Shown here: one piece after another, positions 1 through 8,355 of the stretch
How positions within the stretch are numbered: the stretch's first letter is position 1
Layout of the letters: the number at the start of each line of letters is the position of its first letter
Source: Mycolicibacterium vaccae NBRC 14118 = CIP 105934
Lineage (GTDB): Bacteria > Actinomycetota > Actinomycetes > Mycobacteriales > Mycobacteriaceae
Direction of reading: 5' to 3'
Length of the DNA stretch: 64,000 nt
NCBI RefSeq assembly: GCF_001552715.1
Contig: NZ_BCRS01000002.1
Location: forward strand, 1 to 64,000
The notes under the pieces: model-generated
Told to the model about the DNA's origin: nothing
The model's database searches: none
What the model saw: the letters and a program-made list of their open reading frames with translations, nothing else
Program-made: the position numbers and the translations under genes

Positions 1-2
1 CA

Positions 3-122
3 GACCTCGCCCGCCGGGCCGGCGCGGTGAACGCGCCTGCCGGCGCGGCGCTGGCGCCGTACCCGCTGTGGTGCGCGTTCGCCACGGCGCTGTCCACCCG
101 CATCTGGCAGCTGAACCGCTGA
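3..122 (+). CDS. TspO/MBR family protein, C-terminal end (partial)
   Basis: Only the last 39 residues are in the window; the gene starts before base 1. The reading frame ends in APYPLWCAFATALSTRIWQLNR, which matches the last membrane helix and tail of tryptophan-rich sensory (TspO/MBR) proteins, where a proline-tyrosine-x-x-tryptophan helix ends in IW(R/Q)LN. TspO proteins are five-helix membrane proteins that bind tetrapyrroles and respond to stress. The stop codon is 13 bases before the next gene start. The call rests on a short tail only. Confidence 0.6.
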   Translation, partial: DLARRAGAVNAPAGAALAPYPLWCAFATALSTRIWQLNR

Positions 123-135
123 CGGGCGCACGTCG

Positions 136-657
136 GTGGCGAGGCGCGTAGAGCAGCAGACCGAGGAACGTCAGCGCCTCGCAGACCGCGTCCTCAGCGC
201 GCTCGAGGACACCATCTACTGGGCCATCGCGGTGATGCTGGTGATCGGCTCCGGCGCGCTGCTGGTCAGCCAGTTCAACACGATGCTGCGGCTGCGCAGC
301 ACCCCGGCGAACACCGTGATGCTGGAGATCCTCGACGGACTGCTGCTGATCTTCATCTTCGTCGAGTTGCTCTACGCGGTGCGCACCTCACTGCGCTCGC
401 ACGAGATCGTCGCGGAACCGTTCCTCATCGTCGGCATGCTCGCGGGCATCAAGGAGATCGTGGTGCTCTCGGTGGAGGCGGCGACTCTGCTCGACAACGG
501 GCCGAACTTCTCGCGCGCGGTCGTCGAGATCGGGGTGCTCGGCGGCGTCGTGCTGGTGCTGGCGCTGGCCGCGGTGATCATGCGCACCCGCCGCCCCGGC
601 GGCGAGGACGATGGCGCGCGGGCGGTCAAGGAGGAGTCGGAGGCGGCTCGGCAGTGA
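136..657 (+). CDS. PsiE-like (phosphate-starvation-inducible family) membrane protein
   Basis: The 173-residue product has about four hydrophobic segments (roughly residues 28-48, 65-83, 93-113 and 128-150) flanked by a charged N-terminal helix and an acidic, basic-rich tail. The pattern, including the LLLIFIFVELLYAV segment followed by a basic loop, fits the PsiE family of small inner-membrane proteins of unknown biochemical role. Translation is taken from a GTG; the upstream ribosome site is weak, so the start is uncertain. The gene follows the TspO end closely and overlaps nothing if the next gene starts at 713. Confidence 0.7.
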   Translation: MARRVEQQTEERQRLADRVLSALEDTIYWAIAVMLVIGSGALLVSQFNTMLRLRSTPANTVMLEILDGLLLIFIFVELLYAVRTSLRSHEIVAEPFLIVGMLAGIKEIVVLSVEAATLLDNGPNFSRAVVEIGVLGGVVLVLALAAVIMRTRRPGGEDDGARAVKEESEAARQ

Positions 658-700
658 ACGCGCCGGACACCCCGGTGCTGTCCGGCCGGCCGTCACGGGT

Positions 701-706
701 TCTACT
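701..706 (+). promoter_or_regulatory. -10-like hexamer for leaderless thioesterase mRNA
   Basis: TCTACT stands exactly six bases before the GTG at 713. It differs from TANNNT only at the second base. The spacing matches other leaderless starts in this window and supports the start chosen for the thioesterase. Confidence 0.35.
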
Positions 707-712
707 GAGAAC

Positions 713-1549
713 GTGCAGCAGACACCCGAGGTCGCCGACGAGGCGGCACACTTCCTGGTCACCGGCGCCGGGTTCACTCCCACGCGGTATGCGCAGAGCC
801 ACTGGGGTGAAGACCACCTCAACGGTCCGGCGGTCGTCGGGCTGATCGCGCGCGGCCTCGAGAAGGAGTGCGGTTCAGCCGAATTCCACCCGACGCGGCT
901 GACCGTCGACCTGTTTCGCGCCGCCCGCAATGCGTTCACCACGCTGGACATCAGAGTGGTACGCGACGGGCGCCGGGTCCGCAGCGCCGAGTGCGACGTG
1001 ATGCAGGACGGGCGTGCGGTGGCCCGGGCCACGCTGATCCAGTACCGGCCGTCCGCGCCGCCCCCGGGCCGGCTGTGGCATCCGGCCTCGGCGGCGCCTG
1101 AGTTCCCCGAACCCGACGGCGCGCTGCAGCCCTTCGTCGGTAGCGACGACGTCGGCTGGACCCGTTCCCCGGCCGAGCACCAGAACGCCTCGCGGAAGCG
1201 CTTTTTCAACGACGGAATCCGGGTGGTCGCCGGTGAGGCCAGTTCGCCGTTCGTCCGGGCGGCGATGGTGGCCGAAGCGACCAGCCTGGTGACCAATCTG
1301 GGCACGGCGGGCGTGGGGTACATCAACGGTGACCTGACGGTGGCGCTGTCGCGGCTGCCGGTCGACGACTGGATCGGCATCGAGGCCGACTCGCATCACG
1401 CGGCTGCGGGCGTGGCGGTCGGTACGGCCACGCTGTTCGACAGTCAGGGCGCCTTCGGAGCCGGTCTGACCACCGCCGTCGCGAACCCGGCCGCCCAGAT
1501 CGATTTCTCCACAAAGAGTTTCAGTCCGGGCGACATCAATTACGAGTAG
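713..1549 (+). CDS. Acyl-CoA thioesterase family (double hotdog) protein
   Basis: The 278-residue product resembles TesB-like, two-hotdog thioesterases common in mycobacteria, which hydrolyse fatty acyl-CoA in the cytoplasm. The N-terminal half has the hotdog-helix type segment around HWGEDHLNGPAVVGLIARGLE, and the C-terminal half carries a second predicted hotdog with the LGTAGVGYINGDLTVALSRLP stretch. An upstream in-frame ATG at 611 lies within the PsiE-like gene and would add 34 arginine-rich residues with no similarity to the family, so the GTG is preferred. Substrate is not predictable from sequence. Confidence 0.7.
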   Translation: MQQTPEVADEAAHFLVTGAGFTPTRYAQSHWGEDHLNGPAVVGLIARGLEKECGSAEFHPTRLTVDLFRAARNAFTTLDIRVVRDGRRVRSAECDVMQDGRAVARATLIQYRPSAPPPGRLWHPASAAPEFPEPDGALQPFVGSDDVGWTRSPAEHQNASRKRFFNDGIRVVAGEASSPFVRAAMVAEATSLVTNLGTAGVGYINGDLTVALSRLPVDDWIGIEADSHHAAAGVAVGTATLFDSQGAFGAGLTTAVANPAAQIDFSTKSFSPGDINYE

Positions 1550-1623
1550 AGGTCACCCCGCAGCCGCGCGACACCACCGTCTCGGGTGCCGGGAGTGCCG
1601 GGGCCTCGGTGGTCCCAGGGGGG

Positions 1624-2439
1624 CTACAGGCCGATCCGCTCGCAGGCGTCGTCGAACTCCTCGAAGGCGACCTTGTCGCCCTTACCGTCGGTCAGCGCGC
1701 GTTCGTAGACCTGAAACACGTCGACCTGGACTTCGGCGAACCGGCGGTCCCACGCTTCGGAATCGGAGCGCCAGTAGCCGGTGATGTCGTACTGGTCGAT
1801 GCTCCAGCCCAGTCCGCGCAGGTACTTGCGCACCGCGCGCGACTCGGCCGCCTCACCGGCGAACCAGCAGTATCCGCGCCCCTCAGGAAGGCGGATCTCG
1901 CGGACAGTGCGCGCCAGTGCGCTTGGACCGCAGCCGTTTCCGGTACCGATGAGGGGTATCGCAGTGAGTCGGGGATGGTGGGGCAGGTAGTCGAGGTCGA
2001 CGGGGTCGGCGACCTCGGCGACCAGGATCGCGGGTCCGTCCCCGGAGAGTTCTTCCAGGATCCGGGCGGTCGCCGGCAACCCGGACAGGTCGGTGACCAG
2101 GAGCTGCCAGGTGGTTTCGGGTTCGGGCCGATACCAGGATCGCGCGTGGTCGAGGCCGACGCGGTCGCCGGGTCGGGCGCTCGACGCCCACTCGGTGCCG
2201 GGCCCGTGCGCGTGCAGCACGACGTCGATGGTGAGGCGCGGACCGTTGTGGTAGCGCACCGAGTAATTTCGCCCCTGCGGCGCGGCGTCCGCGGCGCCGG
2301 TGGGGAAGTAGACACCGACGGCGGAGTCAGCTTCGGTGCTGATGTGCAGCGCGGCGGGATCGTCGACGTCCAGCACGATGCGCTGCATGCGATCGGTCAG
2401 TCGGATGGTCTCGACGACGGACGCATGCGAGAACGACAC
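1624..2439 (-). CDS. Siderophore-interacting FAD-binding protein (ViuB/SIP family)
   Basis: The 271-residue protein belongs to the siderophore-interacting ferric reductases, cytoplasmic flavoproteins that use FAD and NAD(P)H to release iron from imported siderophores. The FAD-binding GRNYSVR motif (RxYS type) is near residue 77, and the C-terminal half has the SIP-type GYCWFAGE segment followed by the acidic, basic-rich helix (ESRAVRKYLR) that is typical of the family. It starts with GTG 14 bases after the stop of a small secreted protein gene on the same strand, so the two may be cotranscribed. Confidence 0.85.
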   Translation of the reverse strand: MSFSHASVVETIRLTDRMQRIVLDVDDPAALHISTEADSAVGVYFPTGAADAAPQGRNYSVRYHNGPRLTIDVVLHAHGPGTEWASSARPGDRVGLDHARSWYRPEPETTWQLLVTDLSGLPATARILEELSGDGPAILVAEVADPVDLDYLPHHPRLTAIPLIGTGNGCGPSALARTVREIRLPEGRGYCWFAGEAAESRAVRKYLRGLGWSIDQYDITGYWRSDSEAWDRRFAEVQVDVFQVYERALTDGKGDKVAFEEFDDACERIGL

Positions 2440-2453
2440 CTAGGGAAGGTAAC

Positions 2454-2759
2454 TTAAATGCAACCGTTCACGGAGATCCGCCGGCCGACGTTCGCGCACA
2501 CCGTCACATTCGGGGGTGGGGGCGGAGGCGGCGGGGGTGGTGCGGCCTGGTAATCCTCGGGCAGCGGCGCGTATGCGGCCGGAGGCGGTACCCAGGGAGC
2601 GACCGCATCGGCGACATTGCCGCACGCATTCACCGAGACATGACGTCCACCGACCGATCCGCAGACGTCGGCGCCGGCCACAGCCGGCTCGGCGAACGCT
2701 GTCAGTCCCACTGTCGCCAGGATCATTCCGGTCGACGCCATCACCCGCGCGGTCCACAC
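2454..2759 (-). CDS. Small secreted proline-rich protein with duplicated Cys motif
   Basis: The product has 101 residues: a signal peptide (about residues 1-29, ending near AVAGA), a first cysteine-bounded motif VCGSVGGRHVSVNACG, a proline-rich linker with ten consecutive prolines, and a C-terminal motif VCANVGRRISVNGC. The two motifs are clear relatives, each likely closed by a disulfide outside the cell. Function is unknown; similar small exported proteins occur in mycobacteria. The gene lies just upstream of the siderophore-interacting protein on the same strand. Confidence 0.65.
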   Translation of the reverse strand: MWTARVMASTGMILATVGLTAFAEPAVAGADVCGSVGGRHVSVNACGNVADAVAPWVPPPAAYAPLPEDYQAAPPPPPPPPPPNVTVCANVGRRISVNGCI

Positions 2760-3181
2760 GCGTGGGATCGTACCGCGCGGACCTGCTGTTCAGGGACTGC
2801 TTCAACACGGAGATCCTTGCGAAGAAATGCCTATGCCGCGGTGACCAGCCGCCGCGGAGTCTTGATCACCTCCGTGGGCGAGGTACGGGACAGCCGATCG
2901 GATGACCGGGATGTAGCTGATGTTCCTTCAGCAGAACGGTTTTCGGGGTCGTTGCGCATGACTGTCACGGACATGGTCGCCATGCAGGTGACTGATGGCG
3001 GCGCCGCGGATGGTGCAGACCGGGACCAATCCCGGTGGGCTGCCGAAGTCGGCGTCAACGACTTCAAACTCCAGGTGCAGCACGAGGCGTTCGAACCGGT
3101 GTCGGCCAGCCTGTTTCCGACGGAAGTCTTGAGACGGCAAGGGCTTCTGCCCGGAATGCCGACGACCCACCCTCGGTTGGC
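2760..3181. other. Intergenic stretch, no supported gene
   Basis: About 420 bases lie between the divergently read secreted-protein gene and the 3' end of the HNH gene. Several open frames cross it on both strands, but none has a ribosome site, recognisable domain or codon pattern that stands out. The left end must hold the promoter of the secreted protein and siderophore-interacting protein genes. Nothing else was recognised. Confidence 0.5.
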
Positions 3182-4510
3182 TCAGTTTCTGGTTGGTGGT
3201 GGGGGTTGGTAGGGGTGATACCACTTCCACTGGACGCGTTCCCCGGATGGTCCGCGGTAGGGCGCGACCTCGGGTGGAGGTGTGGTCGGGGGTCGGGCCA
3301 GCGAGCCCGGTTCCAGCGGTCGGCCGCTCCGATCGGTGACCCGCAGTCGCTCGGCCGGTCCGATGAGGGTGATGACCCCGCGGTGGTGTAGCCGGTGATG
3401 GAACGGACACAGCAGCACCAGGTTGTCCAGCTCGGTCGCGCCGCCGTCTTCCCAATGGCGGAGGTGATGGGCATGCAAACCCCGGCTGGCCCCGCATCCG
3501 GGCACCACACACGTGGTGTCGCGGTACTCCAGCGCCCGCCGCAGCCGCCGGCTGACCGTACGCGTCGAACGCCCGACACCCAGCGGTTGCCCGTCACGCT
3601 CGAACCACACCTCACAGGTGGCATCACAGGACAGATAACGCCGCTGCTCGTCGGTCAGCAACGGCCCCAGATGCAGCGCGGCGACCTTGTCCTTGACATC
3701 CACGTGCACCACCACCGTGGTGTGTTGCCCGTGCGGGCGGCGCGCCGCGTCGACATCCCAACCGGCATCGACCAACGCCATGAACGCCTCACCACCACCA
3801 GGCAGCGGCGGCCGCGCAACACCCGACCCTCCGGGCACATCAGGGTCGGGGCTGTGGTCGCGTTGCCACTGCGCGATCAGCCCGTCCTGGTGTGACTGCA
3901 GCGCCGCCTCGAACTTCGCCGCCTCCAACTCCGGCAAAGTGATACGCCAGCAGACGAACTCACCCTCCACACTCTTGGAGATCGACGGCCGCGGCACCGA
4001 CTCAGTTTCGGGCTCGACCTCGACCTCGACCTCGGGCTCGACCTCGACCTCGGGCTCGACCTCGGGTTCGGGTTCGGGCTTGGGGCGTGGTTCCTGTTTG
4101 AGCGCGGTGCGCAACTGGCTGACCGTGGCGTTCTCGGCGAACTGCGCGTAGTGGGCATCCGAACCCGCACCCGCACGCTCGGCGATCGCCCCGACCTGAT
4201 CCAGCGACAGCCGGCCCTCCCGTAGATCCCGGGCACAGCGCGGAAGCTCCGCCAGTCGGCGCGCGACCGCCACGATCGTCTCGGCGTTCCGTATCGAGGT
4301 GCCCAGCTTCCAGGCGATCAGCCCCTCCATCGACTTCATCCCGGTAAACCCCCACAACCGGGCACGGTCGATCTCGGCAGCGATCTCAGCGATCCGCCCG
4401 TCAATGGCGTTGCGCTGCCCGGCCAGCTCGGCCCACTCGGCGAAAAACCCGTCAAGGCGCTCCGACTGACCCACCACATCGTCGGTGTCAGCGGCAACCC
4501 TCGAGGACAT
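3182..4510 (-). CDS. DUF222/HNH endonuclease signature protein (13E12 repeat family)
   Basis: The 442-residue protein has the N-terminal helical DUF222 domain (about 20-300) and a C-terminal HNH motif with C..C, then LHAHHLRHWEDGG, DNLVLLCPFHH. This is the mycobacterial 13E12 repeat family, multicopy in many genomes; HNH proteins are metal-dependent nucleases, but the role of this family is not established. Between residues 138 and 168 there is a low-complexity run of Glu-Pro and Glu-Val repeats encoded by a hexamer-like DNA repeat. It ends in a proline-rich tail. No operon partner is visible. Confidence 0.85.
   Translation of the reverse strand: MSSRVAADTDDVVGQSERLDGFFAEWAELAGQRNAIDGRIAEIAAEIDRARLWGFTGMKSMEGLIAWKLGTSIRNAETIVAVARRLAELPRCARDLREGRLSLDQVGAIAERAGAGSDAHYAQFAENATVSQLRTALKQEPRPKPEPEPEVEPEVEVEPEVEVEVEPETESVPRPSISKSVEGEFVCWRITLPELEAAKFEAALQSHQDGLIAQWQRDHSPDPDVPGGSGVARPPLPGGGEAFMALVDAGWDVDAARRPHGQHTTVVVHVDVKDKVAALHLGPLLTDEQRRYLSCDATCEVWFERDGQPLGVGRSTRTVSRRLRRALEYRDTTCVVPGCGASRGLHAHHLRHWEDGGATELDNLVLLCPFHHRLHHRGVITLIGPAERLRVTDRSGRPLEPGSLARPPTTPPPEVAPYRGPSGERVQWKWYHPYQPPPPTRN
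4008..4082. repeat. Short tandem repeat inside the HNH gene
   Basis: The plus strand shows repeated copies of ctcgac and ctcggg hexamers, encoding alternating Glu-Pro and Glu-Val on the minus strand. The repeat sits in the linker between the DUF222 helices and the rest of the protein and is the kind of tract that changes length by replication slippage. Confidence 0.7.
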
Positions 4511-4667
4511 GAACCTATCCTCGCACCACCCACCGACAAAAAACGGCGTCGCGAAAACCGCTCAGTGCGGCGTCATTTCGCATCCTCTGCGATTCGGGTG
4601 CAGGCTTAGTTGTTGCGGGACGACAGGTTGTTGACGTCCGGCCCACACGGTCACTCCAAGAGCGTGT

Positions 4668-5126
4668 CTACTCGTTGTTACGTATGACTTGGGTTGAGTC
4701 GACGTCGACACGATGACCGTGAGCGTCGGTCGGGCGCAGTTGGCCTAATGGGTTGCCGCTCTCGTCAACTAGAGCGGAATGCGCCTCATCGTCGGCGAAC
4801 GCGTGTCGCTCACCCCACTGACGCATTGCCACGATAATCGTGAAGAGGTCGCGGCCTGCATCGGTAAGGACGTAGACCTGGCGGCGTCCGGAGATCGCCG
4901 TCTCTCGCTCGAGGATGCCGTGATCGACGAGGCGGCGAAGCCGGTCGGTGAGGATGTTGCGCGCAACCCCGGTGCGTTGGTGGAAGTCGGTGAACGACCT
5001 CGCGTTGTCCATCGCATCGCGAATGATCAGCAGGCTCCATCGGTCTCCGACGAGGTCGAGCGTCCGCGCGACTGGGCACGTTGGGTCCGTCCAGGTCACG
5101 TCGTCAACGTTCACGACTGAGTTCAT
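4668..5126 (-). CDS. HxlR family transcriptional regulator
   Basis: The 152-residue product has the HxlR winged-helix fold: CPVARTLDLVGDRWSLLIIRDAM near the N-terminus, then FTDFHQRTGVARNILTDRLRRLVDHGILER as the recognition helix and wing. The start is set by a strong GGGAGG five bases before the ATG at 5126; the frame is open further upstream but that would cross the intergenic palindrome. It is divergent from an MFS transporter with 79 bases between starts, the usual arrangement of an HxlR regulator with the efflux gene it controls. Confidence 0.85.
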   Translation of the reverse strand: MNSVVNVDDVTWTDPTCPVARTLDLVGDRWSLLIIRDAMDNARSFTDFHQRTGVARNILTDRLRRLVDHGILERETAISGRRQVYVLTDAGRDLFTIIVAMRQWGERHAFADDEAHSALVDESGNPLGQLRPTDAHGHRVDVDSTQVIRNNE

Positions 5127-5168
5127 CACGCCTCCCGATGAGTTGCAGATCGAAACCATTGTGACATG

Positions 5169-5200
5169 CTCCAATAGTTGCATATTGCTACTGATTGGAG
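5169..5200. promoter_or_regulatory. Imperfect palindrome, likely HxlR operator
   Basis: CTCCAATAGT and ACTGATTGGAG form inverted arms (seven perfect pairs, then three more after a one-base bulge) around a core GCATATTGC that is itself nearly symmetrical. The element lies between the divergent HxlR and MFS genes. Its right arm supplies the GGAG that acts as ribosome site of the MFS gene, so bound repressor or a folded transcript would mask that site. Confidence 0.55.
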
Positions 5201-5205
5201 ATGGT

Positions 5206-6426
5206 GTGGGACTCACACAGGGCCGAAGAATGCTGCTCGCGACGGTCTGCTCGGTCGCCGTCGCGACGATTTACGTCGCCCAGCCCGTGCTCGAGCAGAT
5301 CGGGCGAGACCTGGGAATGCCCGAGTCTGACCTCGGGTGGATCGTGGCAGCTGGACAGATCGGTTACCTGGTCGGCTTGGCTGTCCTGGTCCCGTTGGGA
5401 GACATGCTGGACCGGCGCAAGCTCATCGGGGGCCAACTCCTCCTTGCCGCAGTCGGCATGCTGGTGGCTGCGTTCGCTCCTGGACTGTGGCTTCTGCTCA
5501 TTGGTCTCGCCGCGACGGGCCTGTTCGCCGTCGTCGTACAGACGACCGTCGCATTCGCCGCTGATCTATCGACGCCAGCGGAGCGTGGTCACACGCTCGG
5601 AATCGTCACCTCCGGGGTCATCATCGGAATCCTCGGGGCCCGAGTCCTGGCCGGGGTTCTCGCCGACCTGTGGGGGTGGCGAAGCATCTACATCACGCTC
5701 ACGCTGCTTCTCGTCGTGCTCTCGATCGCGGTACTGAAGCAGCTGCCAGCAGACCACCGGTCGAATCGCAGGACCTACGGCGACGTGCTGACCTCACTCG
5801 GGCACCTCTTTCGCGATCCGCTGTTCATCTCGCGCGGGATGATCGCGTTCTTCCTCTTCGCTTCCTTCGGCACGCTCTGGAGCGGGCTCGCGTTACCACT
5901 GGCTGCCGAACCGTGGCAGCTGAGCACGGCGCAGATCGGCCTGTTCGGAATCGCCGGGCTCGCTGGCGCAATGGGAGCTGCACGGGCAGGACGATGGGCG
6001 GACTCTGGCCGAACTAACCCCGTGACCGGTACTGCGCTCGCATTGCTGGCGCTGTCCTGGATCGCATCCGGGCAGGCCACCTCGTCACTCTGGCTAGTGG
6101 TCGTCGGTGTCATCGTCCTGGACTTCGCGGTCCAGGCCGCGCACGTCAGCAACCAGTCTCTTCTTACCGCCGCCTACTCGGAACAGACCAGCAGCGCCAT
6201 CGGCGGCTACATGATCTTCTACTCGCTCGGCTCCGCCCTCGGTGCGACCGCCACCACCAGGATCTATTTCACATCAGGGTGGACAGGATCCGCCGTTCTC
6301 GGCGCAAGCTTCGCCCTCTGCGGACTACTCATCTGGGCACTCAGCCGGCGCACGGTCACGAGGACGCGACACGACGCCGACGGCCACGGATCAGGTCATA
6401 CAGGCCTGACACCGAAAGCAGGCTGA
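5206..6426 (+). CDS. MFS transporter (drug-efflux type)
   Basis: The 406-residue protein has about twelve hydrophobic segments and the MFS loop signature GDMLDRR after helix 2, matching the DHA-type proton antiporters that export drugs or metabolites across the plasma membrane. The GTG start has GGAG five bases upstream; an in-frame ATG at 5230 is an alternative. The gene is somewhat less GC-rich in third positions than its neighbours and is followed at once by an IS481 remnant, which suggests that the regulator-transporter pair was acquired. The substrate is not predictable. Confidence 0.8.
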   Translation: MGLTQGRRMLLATVCSVAVATIYVAQPVLEQIGRDLGMPESDLGWIVAAGQIGYLVGLAVLVPLGDMLDRRKLIGGQLLLAAVGMLVAAFAPGLWLLLIGLAATGLFAVVVQTTVAFAADLSTPAERGHTLGIVTSGVIIGILGARVLAGVLADLWGWRSIYITLTLLLVVLSIAVLKQLPADHRSNRRTYGDVLTSLGHLFRDPLFISRGMIAFFLFASFGTLWSGLALPLAAEPWQLSTAQIGLFGIAGLAGAMGAARAGRWADSGRTNPVTGTALALLALSWIASGQATSSLWLVVVGVIVLDFAVQAAHVSNQSLLTAAYSEQTSSAIGGYMIFYSLGSALGATATTRIYFTSGWTGSAVLGASFALCGLLIWALSRRTVTRTRHDADGHGSGHTGLTPKAG

Positions 6427-6428
6427 GG

Positions 6429-7367
6429 ATGGTCCTCCGAACGCGCCACTGTCGATTGAGGGACGCCGGCCCTTGATCGAGCGGTGCAAGACCAGACCCA
6501 CTACCGCCAATTCGGAGCGGTTGGCCTCGCCGATGATCCTCCGCGCCGCACGCACAGCCAGCCGCAACCTCCCCGGTGATCGTGGCAAGGATCGAGAGTC
6601 TCCGCCGCGTCCGCAAATACTCGTCGGCTCGCATCGCGTTCGAACTGCGGGCCGAGGGCGTCACGATCAGCCGCCGCACCGTGTCACGCCAGCTACTGGC
6701 GCTCGGGTTGAACCGTCGCAAGTTCATCGACCCGAACGGCGAGGCGAACCGCGAACCCCGAAAGATCATCGCTCGCCGCCCCGGGCATATGGTCCACCTC
6801 GACGTGAAGAAGGTCGGACGCATCCCCGACGGCGGAGGATGGCGCGCCCACGGACGCGGGAGCGAACAGGCTAAGGCTGCAGAGCAATCGAAGAGGAAGA
6901 CCAAGCGAGGCGGCTGTGTCTACCTGCATTCCGCGATCGACGGCTACTCCAGACTCGCCTACACCGAAGCGCTATCGGACGAGAAGGCCGACACCGCGAT
7001 CGCGTTCATGCATCGAGCCCCTGTCTGGTTCGCCGCACACGGGATCACGCGAATCGAGCGAGTCGTCACTGACAATGGCGCGTGCTACCGCGCCGAAGCG
7101 TTCGCCCACGCCCTAGCGGGTCCCGCCACCAGCGAATCACGCCCTACACCCCGCGCCACAACGGAAAGGTGGAGCGTTACAACAGGATCATCTACCGAGG
7201 AGTTCCTCTATGCCCGCACCTGGACTTCAGAAGATCAACGCCGCGAAGCGCTCCGGGTCTGGAACATCCACTACAACTATCACCGGCCGCACAGCGCCAC
7301 CGACGGAGCGCCTCCAGCGTCACGACTGCCGGCGACCGTCAGCAACGTCATGGCCTCATACAGCTAG
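6429..7367 (+). pseudogene. IS481 family transposase, decayed by frameshifts and a deletion
   Basis: Fragments of one IS481-type DDE transposase follow each other in three frames. MVLR begins at 6429, then a one-base loss shifts to NAPLSIEGRRPLIERCKTRP; the helix-turn-helix segment is missing; HYRQFGAVGLAD resumes in another frame at 6499. The core from 6576 keeps HMVHLDVKKVGR and the catalytic-region VVTDNGACYRA. Between about 7122 and 7195 the reading frame is displaced (RITPYTPRHNGKVERYNRI is in frame 2) and then returns for EEFLYARTW and NYHRPHSA. At least four lesions make it inactive. Terminal inverted repeats were not found. Confidence 0.8.
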
Positions 7368-7391
7368 TCATCCCCTGGGATCGGTTATCGC

Positions 7392-7787
7392 TCAGCTACG
7401 TTCGATCGCCTCGCGTTGAATGCGTTCGAACTGCGCGCCCATCGCGTCGGCGAGCGCGGTCGCCCCCGACAGCGGACGCACCATCACCATGAAATCGTCG
7501 ATCAGGCCGTCGTCGTTGACATGTAGGAAGTCGCAGCCGGTGATCGCCTTGCCTGCGACGGTCGCCTCGAACACCAGGGCGTGGTCGCGTCCGTTGCTGT
7601 CGGAGATCTCGCGCACATAGCGGAAGTCCTCGAATACGCGCATCACCCCGCGCAGGATCGCCGCGGTGATCGGCTTACCGGGGTACGGCTTGAACGCCAC
7701 AGGGCTGGTGAACACCACGTCGTCGGACAGCAGCGCTTCGATGGCGGATTCATCGCGGGCCTCGACGGCCTGCCGGAATGCTTGCAT
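7392..7787 (-). CDS. NTF2/SnoaL-like small protein
   Basis: The 131-residue product has the cone-shaped NTF2/SnoaL pattern: an N-terminal helix (MQAFRQAVEARDESAIEALLSDDVVF), a PITAAILRGVMRVFEDFRYV helix, then beta strands ending in DGLIDDFMVMVRP. Members are small-molecule isomerases, hydratases or binding proteins in the cytoplasm; no catalytic assignment is possible. It is transcribed toward the IS481 remnant. A TACCGT hexamer six bases before ATG indicates a leaderless transcript. Confidence 0.75.
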   Translation of the reverse strand: MQAFRQAVEARDESAIEALLSDDVVFTSPVAFKPYPGKPITAAILRGVMRVFEDFRYVREISDSNGRDHALVFEATVAGKAITGCDFLHVNDDGLIDDFMVMVRPLSGATALADAMGAQFERIQREAIERS

Positions 7788-7793
7788 CTGATG

Positions 7794-7799
7794 ACGGTA
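7794..7799 (-). promoter_or_regulatory. -10 hexamer of leaderless NTF2-like gene
   Basis: Read on the minus strand, TACCGT is followed by six bases and the ATG at 7787. This is the TANNNT-N6-ATG layout of mycobacterial leaderless genes. Confidence 0.5.
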
Positions 7800-7904
7800 G
7801 CGCGCGCCGCGGATACACGTCGCGGCAGTGTGGCTCTGCGCGCCAGATCTCAGCTGGCTGCGTCGAGAGGTGCTGGGCTGCAGCGGTTTCGATTCATCTG
7901 GAAC

Positions 7905-8249
7905 TCATGGATACGCGCCGCGGCCCGATGGGCGCAGACGGCGAGTGCCTCGACGTGTCATCCACAGCGGCCAACGGGTGGGCGTCGACGACGCTGCCCG
8001 GACCACGGCGGCGTGGCGCCACGCTTCGGCGCACGGATTGTCGCGGTAGCGGTCGTGCAGCGCGTCGAGGTGCTCACCGGTCACGTCCGTGGCGACGGAC
8101 GTGATGCGTCTGCCGTCGGTGGTCAGCATGCTCATGCCGCACCCGTCCGCCTTCGGCACGGCGCCGACGCAGTCATGGGCGAAAGGCATTGGTTCCGCGC
8201 CGACACCCGCGCCCCCGCCCACCAAACTCTTTTTCTTGGATCGACACAT
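7905..8249 (-). pseudogene. GAF-domain protein remnant
   Basis: The minus strand encodes FAHDCVGAVPKADGCGMSMLTTDGRR, VATDVTGEHLDALHDRYRDNPCAEAWRHAAVV and a degraded RWPLW segment. This is the order of conserved blocks in mycobacterial GAF and ANTAR signalling proteins. After about residue 90 the frame turns into arginine-rich sequence with no similarity, the rest of the GAF domain and any output domain are missing, and no ribosome site precedes the first ATG. It is best read as a broken gene; a short expressed protein cannot be excluded. Confidence 0.45.
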
Positions 8250-8253
8250 CGAG

Positions 8254-8277
8254 GTTTATCCCGTCTGTGCCGGGTAT
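8254..8277 (+). promoter_or_regulatory. SigF-like promoter of the Mn catalase gene
   Basis: GTTT at 8254-8257 and GGGTAT at 8272-8277 are 14 bases apart, matching the alternative sigma factor SigF consensus (GTTT, 14-17 bases, GGGTAT). It would give a leader of about 70 bases before the catalase ATG. Confidence 0.5.
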
Positions 8278-8355
8278 TGCCGACGTACCGCGGCTGAGCA
8301 GATGCCGCGGGGCCGACCGGCTGTCCTGTGAATCCCTTAGCCGACTGGAGAGTTG

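Noticed and set aside
2441-2459. Possible IdeR iron box before the siderophore-interacting protein
   Set aside because: Only about 10 of 19 positions agree with the IdeR consensus and only one half-site is good; not enough to call a site, though iron control of this gene is plausible.
6421-7391. Intact IS481 element with terminal inverted repeats
   Set aside because: The flanks do not show matching inverted ends or a target duplication, and the transposase is broken in several places.
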